DNA from: Paralvinella palmiformis | Lineage: Eukaryota; Annelida; Polychaeta; Terebellida; Alvinellidae | Reading direction: 5' to 3' | Assembly: GCA_025642065.1 (NCBI GenBank) | Contig: JAODUP010000147.1 | Coordinates: 293,001 to 357,000 of the forward strand | DNA length: 64,000 nucleotides | Shown here: in pieces, positions 43,541 through 54,800 of the stretch | Layout of the letters: every line of letters begins with the position of its first letter | Numbering within the stretch: the stretch's first letter is position 1 | Notes under the pieces: model-generated | Told to the model about the DNA's origin: nothing | Database searches by the model: none | What the model saw: only the letters and a program-made list of their open reading frames with translations | Translations under genes and position numbers: made by a program

Positions 43541-44793
43541 TACTGACTCAATGCAAGTATGCACACTCTAAGATTGCTGGTTTGTTATCAATGTTGTTTA
43601 ATGCCATGTTTCCACACAACTATTTACCTTAGTAGCCGAATAATAGCTGAAATGGCAGTTTTTACGTGGCTGGCAACCTCAAATGAGGGAGATGCATATG
43701 GTCAGTAATTTATAGCTTCCCCACGGAGAATAATTCTAAATAAATTAAGAATTTAGAATATTTGGCATTTTCGGTGAAGAAAACCTTGCCAGTTGCCTGG
43801 TTGGATGACAAACTCCCCCTACCATGGTGCCACGGCCAAGGCGCGAACCTGCGACCTCCCGCACAGAATGATCATAGCCATAGGTAAATAGTCTCAGACT
43901 CTACCCATGAGGCCAAAGAGGCGGTCCTTGTAAGCTTCTGGGGAGTATTATGGTTCCTATTATACATAATAAAAAGGGTCGTATTACAGACAAAGACAAT
44001 TACAGGCATATTGCCATTACTAGTGTTGTTTCCAAGATCTTGGAGCTATTATTGTTAGATAGACTACAGTTTCAGTTGGAAACTTCTAGTAAATCATTCA
44101 ATGTCATAAATCATTTAATGTACGCAGACGATACCTGTATCATGGCTCTCTCATCTTCAGCTCTCCAGTAACTACTTGATATATGTTCTGACTTTGCTGT
44201 TTCAAATTTTATTATTTTTAATGAGAAAAAGACAAAATGTATGTATTTCAAACAAAATTCACTGAATAGTTTATTTGTATCTATTCTCTGTCTTAATGAT
44301 CTACCTCTGACTTTCGTGACAAATAGCAAATATTTAGGTGTAATTATACATGACAAACAGCAGGATGATGATGATGATATCATGAGATATGTTAAGTCAC
44401 TTTATTCAAGAGGGAATATGCTTATCAGTCGCTTCAAAACATGTTCCTCCAGTATTAAAGTAAAATTATTTAGACCAATACTTTGCAATTTCTATGGCTG
44501 TCATTTGTGGTCAACGTATAAACAGTATACATATAAGCGTGTTGTAGTGGCCTTTAATAATATATACAGAAAACAAGTTTATAGTTTTAAAACACGTTTA
44601 GGTGCTACTAGCAATTTGCTAGTACAATGCATTGTTTCTAGTTTGTTTTATTATCATTCTAGCTCTTGTGCTAGATGGAGAAAAATACTCAATTTATAAT
44701 TTGTTTATAATTTGTTATGTGTATTATATACTTCACTGTATCATAATTCATATGTATATGGAATTTTATATTCTGAAATAAATTGATTGAATT
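43541..44793 (+). mobile_element. LINE family A copy with nested SINE and RT deletion
   Basis: It starts in the pre-RT region (CTCTAAGATTGCTGGTTTGT matches the 18.6-kb copy) and is interrupted by a SINE at 43632-43927. It resumes GTAAGCTTCTGGGGAGTATT and encodes HIAITSVVSKILELLLLDRL. It jumps across a deletion to HLMYADDTCIMALSSS, with the catalytic YADD, then reads CLNDLPLTFVTNSKYLGVII and a C-terminal tail to about 44699. The 3' end TTCTGAAATAAATTGATTGA equals that of the copy at 17301. Confidence 0.88.
43632..43927 (-). repeat. tRNA-derived SINE, family 2, nested in a LINE
   Basis: On the minus strand: TTTGGCCTCATGGGTAGAGT (A box), GGAGGTCGCAGGTTCGCGCC (B box), a body with TGGTAGGGGGAGTTTGTCAT, and a 3' part shared with 10115-10205. 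CCTT occurs on both sides (…TTTACCTT and GGTCCTTG…), a possible short target duplication. The LINE text on the two sides is contiguous in the 18.6-kb copy, which defines the insertion precisely. Confidence 0.85.
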
Positions 44794-45133
44794 GAATGCA
44801 TATCAAATCTAGTAACGGAAACCATGTAATAACGATATTACTTTCTTACATTGGTGTAATAAGGAATCTGGCTCGAAATAGGTCTGATGTCTAACACGGG
44901 CATTGTGTGTCTTATGGTGCATATACAGTGGCACTGGCTCAGAACATCAATAATTCTAAACATCCTTTGAAACCTATACCTCCATAAATCTATACACAAA
45001 TAAAACTATTTATCAATTTAAATATACAATGCTCTACACCACACATCTATACATACCAGTGCATCCTTGAAATGATTATCATCATGATCGTGTTCGGCAT
45101 CTTGATGGTCGAGGTGGTTGACACTACTAACAC

Positions 45134-45164
<31 letters not shown>

Positions 45165-45315
45165 TGACCCCCCGTAGATCCGCCACTGATACTTCAGAAA
45201 AAGTTGATCATCCAAGTGAATTTTGTTTGGTTTTCTTACCGGCATTGGTAGTTAATCTTTGGAGTATTGAGGATTTGCACGTTATGCCACAGTCACGTAC
45301 GTGATTTTTCACCCG

Positions 45316-45431
<116 letters not shown>

Positions 45432-46579
45432 TATATATGTGTGTGGATCCAAATGAAGCCGGAAAAAAACTCACTTTATTATCTATTAATACCAATTAAA
45501 CTAATTGTAATGATATAAATAGTCTAGTCGTATTGTTAGCATATATATGTACAGATCGAATCTCCCCCATTCTAGATCGACTACCAAAATTTGCTATAGC
45601 CTACCGACACCCCAAAAAATGTAGAACTACTACTTATAATTACTATCACTATATATACATCCAAATAAAGTTGTTACAAGCTCGTAAGAATCGACATCTA
45701 TGTTTAATTATGCTATATTATTGCATAATAATCATATTTAAGCATAATGATAAGTATTAATCAATGAATAATATCAACATCAGAGTACTAATTATCAACA
45801 TATAATAAATTATATATATATATGATGATGATGATTGCTTCCACCTATGGAATATAAATAGAATAATACCACATTATATGTGCTTGACAGCAGAAATTGT
45901 TTAATTACTAAATATCGCGAGTATTAATTAGTGCATCTTAAGTTTCATATTGTATCATTCCGATCTTATGTATATAATTCTCATATATCTACCCCCAGAA
46001 ATACATGTTAAAATAATTTGTTTTCAGTCCCGTGCGTATATATATAATATATATATATATATATTCCAAGAACATGATTATCATTAAAACGAAACTACTA
46101 CCAAAGACTGTTTATATTTAAGCTCTCTGCTGCTACAATGCTAAAAACTTATGGTGAATAGTAAGCCCAATTTCTGAAGTAATGATATGTTGTTGGCTTA
46201 AGATGACTGGATGCGTTTACTGTCTATCTCTCTTTTAGATCTAGATCTAATACGTCCACTGTTTAGCGTTTACATATGTGTGTATTGTTATTTGCACTCT
46301 CTTGCTTACTATTATTGTCTCCTATCGGAAGTAATAATTGATTAAAAAAATCAGCATTTGACCTTTCACAGCCAGGATGAGGATGTCCGATGTGGTCATT
46401 GTGGTGACGAGCTCAAATAATTAATTTAATAGGATCGGATGTCTCACTGATTATTATACATGATAAAATGATTACATCTACTCCCTTAGCTGGAGAATGA
46501 AACACCAAATATCATAAACAGGATTACAGATTTATTTATTTTCGGTATGTATTGTACGGTAATATAACATCGACACGAT

Positions 46580-46700
46580 ATGAATGGAAACTATTGCCAT
46601 AATCATAATGATAATACCATGTCACATGTGGCATGTCGGATGTCCATGACCATGGCATGGCATGGTTACTGATGGTATTATGGCAATAGTTTCCATTCAT
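46580..46700. repeat. 24-bp perfect inverted repeat, 73-nt spacer
   Basis: 46580-46603 (ATGAATGGAAACTATTGCCA plus TAAT) is the exact reverse complement of 46677-46700. The spacer itself is rich in CATG/CATGGC words that can pair internally. A hairpin-type MITE or a structured RNA source is possible. Confidence 0.92.
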
Positions 46701-47405
46701 CCATGCCATTATGATTGGCATTGATTAAGTGATTAACTTTTTTTTCGCACTTGACTTCTAGAAGCTGACAGCCTCTGACAGGCCACGAAGTTGAAAAGTA
46801 AATAAAGATCGTGCCTTTGTGACCGTTTGTCTTTGATGTTTGGCTGTCACCGTGGGCTGGGGTATGAGTGGTAATTTCATTGCTAAATGAGGGGTTATTT
46901 TTACTTGCACCGGGCAAGCATCAATCGCTTAATGTAATGGCCTGCATATGATTTGCATTTTAATTATGAATGCCTAAAAAGTGTATCCGTCTAAATCTAA
47001 ATGCCCACAATTTAATGATTATAGAATAGGCCATCTTGACATCTAGAAATAGTTATGAGTAATAATATATATTATTTATAAATATTATTAATATATCAAC
47101 TAATAAGTCTACCAAATAACCAGTAAAGTAGAGCTAATTATAATTTTAACCTTTAAACAGTTTAATTATAAATAAAACTGATTATGAAAGACCCTATCTT
47201 TTGTCCACAGAAATAAATGAACTCTTCTCCATGTTACACTTGATACTAATTCCTTTCTTGAATCGGTTTACTGATCATTATGTATTGCATCTATTCATCA
47301 GACCACCTAAGTAAACTATTAATAAAGTAAAATATTAGCTGCACATTTATAGTCAAATATTGTATTACCTGTATATATTTAAAAAATATGTTTTGTATTT
47401 TGCAG

Positions 47406-47471
47406 GTATACACAAAGAACGCTACTGACATGAAATGATTTTATCACGATTAATGAGCCTGCACCTTCAGA
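47406..47471 (+). promoter_or_regulatory. FKRP 5' leader exon with upstream start codons
   Basis: A good acceptor (TGTATTTTGCAG) ends at 47405, so the coding exon begins with 66 nt of leader. Two ATGs precede the FKRP start. One at 47430 encodes only Met-Lys-stop. One at 47453 opens a 41-codon frame that overlaps the FKRP start in another phase and ends at 47578. Confidence 0.6.
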
Positions 47472-48992
47472 ATGTTCCGTTTTCAGCAGAGAATGCTGCT
47501 CGGATCGGCAGTGTTCATGAACATTTTAATGTTAATATATCTGGCTTATCTGCAAGATCAGATGTATTTTATTTCTGAAAGGAAAATCAAAGATTGCATG
47601 AACCATTCTGAACAGCCTATGATTAAATATAAACTGACAGTGGTATTGCGTGAGTTTGAGGGTTTTGAAAACGATGTCAAAAATATGGTGGACAGTTTCA
47701 TGGATCATTTCCCAGTAAATGTATCATTTGTCATTGTGTCAGATACATTACCCTACCCACCAATCGATTTGCCACCTTTGGATCAAGTAAAGTTAGTTTC
47801 ATTCGAAACCGACATAACTAGGCAATATGTTGATATGGTCCTAACACAATGGATCAATTCTGAATACGTACTAGTGGTGCCTGATGGGGTTACTGTTGGT
47901 ACATCGTCAGCAAATGTGTTGTCCGATATTCTTAGACTGGCTGAATCACAACTGAACACCAATAGTGTCAGAATGTTAGCTTGGCCGGTGAGTGGAGCTG
48001 GCAATTTACAATGTTTCGGACTGAACGTAAAGCTGAAGCAATGGACACTTCAGTACTACAGTACCACTACTAATAACTGTGATGTTTTAATGGGCAAGTT
48101 TGTGCTTCTAATGAGTAGAACTGATCTAATCAAATTATCTTCACCATTTGCGAGGCCCATGCATGAATCCATATTTATCCAGACCTCAGCCAGAGGCTGG
48201 AAGGTAGCTGTGCAGCAGCACCAGCTCTGGCAAACCAGTGTCAAGCTTTATGAGAATCCACATAATTCTTGGAAGCACCGCACTTTGGAGCAAGAACGTC
48301 GACGCAAACTCTTCACACAGTTTGGTGTGAAACTGCTTCAGAAAGTGGATGGAGAGGAAGAATGGTTTGGCTGCAGCAAGCATACTGAACGTTGTTTTGG
48401 AACTATACACAATGACATGCCCGATTACATCTACAAAGGACGATGGACTCCACCTTGCTGTCTTCAGGCTCTGCGTATCACAGCCCGACACGTATTCCGG
48501 ATTCTGGACCGGCAGCACATCCGATATTGGCTTGAAGGAGGCAGTTTGCTGGGTGCTGTTAGAAACAGTGACATCATTCCATGGGACTACGATGTCGATA
48601 TAGGAATGTACAGAGATGACATCAGCAAGTCAACGCATCTAGTCAACTGCGAGGAAGAAAGTTATGAAGATGAAGATGGTTTCGTTTGGGAAAAAGCACC
48701 AGAGGGGGATTTTTATCGTATTCAGTACAGCGCCACCAATCATTTGCACGTCGACATATTTCCTTTTTTCTCACATAATGGTACCATGACTAAGAAGACT
48801 TGGTTCAAAACACACAGGCAGGATATGCCATTTCCTGAATCGTTTCTTAAGCCACTTGGCAAGATTGATTTTGTTGGTATTGAAGCTCCTGCTCCTAATA
48901 ATGCTGAAGCATTCCTCGAGCTCAAATTCGGAAAAGGTGTGGTGTCTAACCCAAGATATCCAGATTCATCAAAAGTTGTCGTTCCAAGGTAA
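47472..48992 (+). CDS. FKRP: FKRP, ribitol-5-phosphate transferase of dystroglycan
   Basis: FKRP is a Golgi type II membrane enzyme that uses CDP-ribitol to add the second ribitol-5-phosphate to the core M3 glycan of alpha-dystroglycan. One exon encodes 506 residues (human 495). A transmembrane anchor lies at about residues 9-27 (LLGSAVFMNILMLIYLAYL), followed by a stem and GT-A-like region (LTVVLREFEGFENDV; DTLPYPPIDLP; LVVPDG) and the C-terminal LicD-type catalytic part. The latter includes EEEWFGCSKHTERCFGT, RWTPPCCLQALRITARH, YWLEGGSLLGAVRNSDIIPW, the metal-binding DYDVDIG and NHLHVDIFPF. All match vertebrate FKRP closely. The ATG at 47472 aligns with the family start just before the anchor. 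No frameshift or missing catalytic residue is visible. Confidence 0.97.
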   Translation: MFRFQQRMLLGSAVFMNILMLIYLAYLQDQMYFISERKIKDCMNHSEQPMIKYKLTVVLREFEGFENDVKNMVDSFMDHFPVNVSFVIVSDTLPYPPIDLPPLDQVKLVSFETDITRQYVDMVLTQWINSEYVLVVPDGVTVGTSSANVLSDILRLAESQLNTNSVRMLAWPVSGAGNLQCFGLNVKLKQWTLQYYSTTTNNCDVLMGKFVLLMSRTDLIKLSSPFARPMHESIFIQTSARGWKVAVQQHQLWQTSVKLYENPHNSWKHRTLEQERRRKLFTQFGVKLLQKVDGEEEWFGCSKHTERCFGTIHNDMPDYIYKGRWTPPCCLQALRITARHVFRILDRQHIRYWLEGGSLLGAVRNSDIIPWDYDVDIGMYRDDISKSTHLVNCEEESYEDEDGFVWEKAPEGDFYRIQYSATNHLHVDIFPFFSHNGTMTKKTWFKTHRQDMPFPESFLKPLGKIDFVGIEAPAPNNAEAFLELKFGKGVVSNPRYPDSSKVVVPR

Positions 48993-51808
48993 ATTGTTCA
49001 CAAGTCTAGTTCAGACTGCTAGTCATGTCGTAACCATCATTGGAGATTTGCCTTCCTTATTGAGATATATTAGTTCTTTCACCTGAAGTATTATTTACAG
49101 AATGTACACTTAAGACCCAATCTTAGGCAGATGGGTTTATGGATGCACTAAGTATGGTGAAATAATTTCGTGTTTTCTTTACTTTTACTCAGGTCAGTTT
49201 TATATTATTATGTTTAATAAATTTATTAACAGTTTCAGTATTTTTTATATTTCTGCTGCTGTGTGTAATGTTTTTATGGTCATTTTGTTTATTGTTAAAA
49301 GTGATTATTCAGGATCTCGCAGTATACTTGTAATTTATGAACCATCTTACAGTAATGGTCGGAGAATACAAGTTGATTAAAATTGTTGTTAATAATTGTT
49401 TTAAAGCACTTGGCATTACGACAAAATTAAATCATAATTGGTGTTATTGACAAATATTGTACAGAAACCCAAATGTGTAAATTTATTAAAAATGTGAGCA
49501 ATGTGCTGGTTTTTATTGTTATTTACCTACGACAGTAGATGTTAACATGGATAATTGCATGAATTATCACATTCTCTTGCTATACACTGACAGTTAATCA
49601 TATAAATTCCAATTGGATACTCACAGGACTTCTTACTGTGCTGCATGTGCCATTACAAATACTGATTACCATATTTGCTGTACTGTGAAATTTTGATGGC
49701 TTAGTCTACAAACATTCTTCGTCTATCAAGCAGAAGCCATTTAATATACTGGGGCTGTTTACTTAACTAAAAGTAACACCATATTATATAATCTAGTTAA
49801 ACAAATCATGTTACTGCCAAGGAACTAGTATATTAAAACAACTTTCTACCTTTTGTAGTTATGGTCATGTCCTATAACTACCTTGCGCTGCTTTATATAT
49901 TTTAATGGAGAATTGTTATACATACACGAGGTATGTCTGTTTCAGGGTTGGAGATTAACCCCGGTTAAACTAGTTTAGTACGGAATAGCGGGCTAAAACT
50001 GGGATTTACATGATTCAGCTGGGTGTTTCTCAGGACAGACTATATATTGATTCACAAATATATATATATTTAACTTAGAAAATATAGATGTTGAAATGAC
50101 GTAAATCTATGAGGTGTTATTATTAATATAATAAAAATATAGCAATACAAATATTTTATTAATATTCATTGGACCATTCTTTGGTGATAATTGGCAGTCT
50201 ATCACAATCTAAAAAACAGATTTGAGGTATTCTGCTATTGGTATGAAACAAGTACTACTACATCAGTATTTAAGCTTTGTTAGTTGCCTAATCGAAATGC
50301 TCTGTTCAGTGATTGTTTGAGCTTGTCTTAATTTGTACTGAAGTGTAGGGGATTAATTTTATTCACCAATTGGATGACCAGAAAGGATACCTAATTTTGC
50401 ACTTGGCAGATCAAGATATCTGCTAGCATGTCCAGTTCAGCATCAATCGAGAAAATGTTCCTAAATGTGGCGCCATCCCAACCAAGCTACTACATTAACA
50501 GGTTGGCTCTAGAGAAACCAGTAAAACTTAGACTCATGCTATGAAGAACTTTGTGGTAATCCAGAGTTAGACTTTTGTTAATGTTTAGTGTAATGTGTGT
50601 ACATTCTGTTATTTATGTGCTTTAGGTGGGTATTAAATGTTTATGACAACTTTTGCTTGTTTTAATTTATCAATAAGCGATGAATTACACATGAAAATGG
50701 GTTTAACCAGCTTTGGCCAAAACAGATGTTTAGCTGAACATGTCAACCCTAGTTTGTATGGTGTACCAGTGTGTCTTAAATGTGATAAGTATGCATGTGA
50801 CTGTGGGCGAGTGTAAGCCTGTTAAAGTAATGTTTTTTCACTCAATCATTCAGTATTTATGATGTTAATGCTGCAGAGTAATCTCATATCAACTTCATCC
50901 TGGCATGTAAGAATACAAAAATAAATATTGAACCAAAAATGGAACAGTATAAACACAGAAATAACGAGAGCATTTGTAGTAAATGTTGACAGGTAAACAC
51001 TATAAAAAGTGCCATCTGATATACAATGGTGCAAGAGTAAATAAACATAATTTAAACGTGTTCATTCGCTGTAATCATTATGTTGTTGTGAATGAAAGGT
51101 TTTCAAGAATGTAGAGCATAAATATCCAAAAGAGAGCGGACTGATGTTTTTACATAACATGTCAGTAAAATAATATCTACAGACATGTTACACAACAATT
51201 ATTATACAAACCATATAACACAAATTTATCTTGTTTAACACCATTTAATAGCAGCAAGTGTAACAATTAACCACAAAAGTACTGAAGTATTTAAAACAAA
51301 ACCCATATCATATATTAAGGACACTAAGCATTAAGATACATTTTGTTCATTCTGATTTCTTTACTTTCCTTTAGCTGTTCAGCTTCTTGGTGCTGATGGC
51401 TGTTGAATGGAAAAAGTGTATTTTAGATTCCGTTAGCAGAAATCTTGTAATGAGAATATCCCATTACAAAAGCCTAATAAATATTACTTTATAAAAAACG
51501 ACCGTCGTTTTATCAACACAACATCAAACAGAAGCCATGTCAGAAACTAATGTATCAAAATATTTCTAGGGACTTGCTGGGTCTTCAGCATGGCCAGATA
51601 TTCATAGCATCATGTGTACAACAGAAAAATGGTCTGACACCAGTTACTACGTCATTCTGTTAAATTGATGATTATCAATTTATAGCTGACTCCACTAATG
51701 AGCAACATAATTAGTAGAAACACTCATTAGTACTAATAAGTAGGTAGATTTACAACAAATTAAGCTTGCCATTTTAAAGACACAACAAAGAAGGATTTTC
51801 TTAACAAA
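48993..51808. other. Shared 3' flank of FKRP (+) and FAN1 (-)
   Basis: AT-rich non-coding DNA between convergent genes. AATAAA occurs on the plus strand near 49215, a plausible FKRP polyadenylation signal. Segments near 49946 (AGGGTTGGAGATTAACCCCG) and 50690-50755 look like the ends of a decayed element but do not pair well. No exon seen. Confidence 0.4.
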
Positions 51809-54800
51809 TCAAGGTTCTGTTTGTTTACCTTGTACATGACATACTTCCGCTGAAATACCAAGGTCCATCAGATAATCCAGCCACAGAATCTGTTTTGTTG
51901 ACAGCCTATCACCGGGCCCCTTCACCTCCACCATCTTCGAATAAAAACACATCATGATTGAAACATCACTGCCTAATGTTTGAAAAATTGTCACCTTCTT
52001 TAAGAACAACCATTGGCATACCTTCAGTATTTTCTTGTCTGGATTCCAGACGGCTAGATCCGGCAGCCCACCACCTACATACCGCATGTTTGTTGCTAAT
52101 CGCTGTAGAATGCCAGACAAAGCTGATCCCCCTAAACACCTCACAAATCCCTGTAAACAATGTTGCATTAAATGTTACTTCAGAAAAAGCAATTAAAATT
52201 CTTATTAGTCTCTTATTAGCCCCCACCTCCCTAAAAAGAACAATAATAATAATTCTTCCATTACATCATCAGCTTGTTTCTCCAATCTATTTTAAGCAAC
52301 AATAAAAACATCTTTGTTTAAAATTTATTTCTGTAACATATACACATGCTGTAGAAATCACAGAGAAGCCATATTAAAACATATTTATAAAATGTAAGTA
52401 TTTTCCATTAAACCAAAATGCCAGAGATAATTATCTTGCTGGACTATTTAGTACATAATGATGTGTTTCAAAAAGATAATATCTATTTTTAAGATCATTC
52501 TGATGATTCCAGACAAATGTTTACATATTCCCTGATAACTTTCACATTAATAAATTGTTGAAATGTTTATCTGAAAACGTCACATTTTAGGCTTGTGAAC
52601 TTTAATGCAACATTGATCTAAAATTTATGCCAGAAAGTATATAATTTTTTTATCATAATTATAACCAGCAATAAGACAATTCTATTCAGTTTATCTATTC
52701 AGTATATTATTAATTGGCATTAAATAAGAGATTACACAAAAATATACAAATATATAACTTTTTATTAGAAGTTATAACACATAAATAGGATGCCATTATA
52801 AAAGATAAATATTCTCCAATACTGATATCATTTCCGTGTGTGTGTGTGTGAAAGATATTGGTTGCTGTTTGTGTAACATGTTTTACAATCAGTGCTACTT
52901 TTCATGATCAATACAGTGTAGTTTCCATACTAATAGTTAAGCAATCTCCAAAAACAGGCAATTACATACATATACCAAATAATAGGTAATAGAAAATAGT
53001 ATTTAATGTTGAAGTTCATTCTGGTTTGCACTCTTAAACCAATACCACAACCCGAGTATTGAAATCGGTATATAGCGGGATGAAGTCTATAAACCAGAAA
53101 TGAAGTAAATCTACAGTTACATCTAAATATTTTCAAATTATATCATTTATAATGGCTTTATCTCTCACAATACTTTTTATATCCAACCTTGGCCTGATCA
53201 ACATCAGCAAATATGTCCCAGTTAACGCCTATACAAAAAGTGTTCTCGTGTTCTTCCCAGCTGCTCTGCAACATTTTCTCCAACTTCTATAAATACATAG
53301 ACAATATCTAAACCAGGATATTCTAGTCACAAGAACAAAATGGGTAAACCTTCAAATACTTACTAGTTATGTTCCTACATAAATAAATAAAAAGTAGCAA
53401 CATCTGCCATTTAGGATATCAAATAATTAATCAGAAATAATTCTGATAAAAGCCGAAAGATTTACAAACCCTGGTACTGGCATCATGTATCTCAGCCAGC
53501 CTTTTGTCTATAGCAGCTTTCCTGCTATTGTAGAAATGGTCAGATCCCCAATCAAGAGGATAAATCTGATATGGATTGTAGAATGTGTCTGGAATATCAT
53601 CCATGAAGATGATATCCCAAAAGCAGAGAGCAAACAAGAACGTGAAAGTGCTGCCTTCACCGTGGATACCTACCATAAAAGAAAATACTATCAAAAGGGT
53701 TGTACTTGATGTAATGTTTACAATGTAGATTAAAGTCTCTTGATATAGCCTCTCGTCTACATGACCTAAGTGAAACAGCAGTATCTAGAATTAACCTAAC
53801 TCACTAACTCTAAAAATAGAGACATATATATGTCTGGTTTCAACTACAGAATCTAATCATTCCCCTAGAATGAGTGCATCTGAACTTACAGATGGTAGCA
53901 TCATAAATTAAGAAATAAACCTAATACAGTCACTTCTCACTAAATTATCTTCTAAAATTAAAAAGTGTCAAGTACATAGGATTTAACATAAAAACAAACA
54001 AAAATAGGCAATCCACCTTTACCATAGATTCTTATATTGATATCAAACCAGTGAGACCTTTGACCTAATTTTAAGTTGACAACAAGTTACATATTATGGT
54101 GAGGCTATTTTTGTTTTACAATCAATGGCTTCTCGCATATAATTAACGTGTATTTAAAGTATTCTTGTTCCTGCTTGATATTACGACTGTAATTAAATTT
54201 AGAAACTTCATGATTTTCTCTTTGATTAATTGTATTTGGATAGCCTTGTAGTATGCTACTTTGAAAAGTTTCCTGGAAGAATACATAAGATGGGATTGCA
54301 CTCTAGGTTTCCAATAAATAATAGGGATATTTGCATGTTTATGTATTATTATTATGCATGCTTTGCTAAATATCATACTTATAAGTGTGTACACAATCTT
54401 CATTTTGACTGGATGAATGGGGGGATAGCACAGTTTGGTAACTCAGATTATGGGATAACGTTAGCCTTGGTGCCCTACAGTTATATAAAACGTTCCCTTG
54501 GTGCCCTTCACAGTGACCCACCAAACTTTCTATAGACCACAGAGGTAAAACGGAATGAATATATAAAGAAGTGGACTAGATATCAGCAAAACCAATGTTG
54601 ATATTAATTGTTATAATATTACATAATTGTTGACTTAAATACCTCCCACTGCACAGGGGTACAGTTTCAAGGGAATTAAAAGATGGCTGCCCTTAAGAAA
54701 AGTTACTAGCCTTAAATTTCAAGGAAATTCATACCAAAAGACAGATTCAGTTAAAATATGTTGTGTCAGTGTTGATTCTAAGACTTAGCCAATGTGGGCG

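Noticed and set aside
45018..45245. Minus-strand frame with ten consecutive Asp codons and a GTATGT donor
   Set aside because: The Asp run is a (GAT)n expansion, and the preceding AGTGGCGGATCTACGGGGGG looks like a dispersed repeat also glimpsed near 4657. No partner exon was found.
49946..50755. Possible TIR element with ends containing GGGTTGGAGATTAAC and GTTTAACCAGC...CAACCCT
   Set aside because: The ends pair only in short blocks and no target duplication could be seen.
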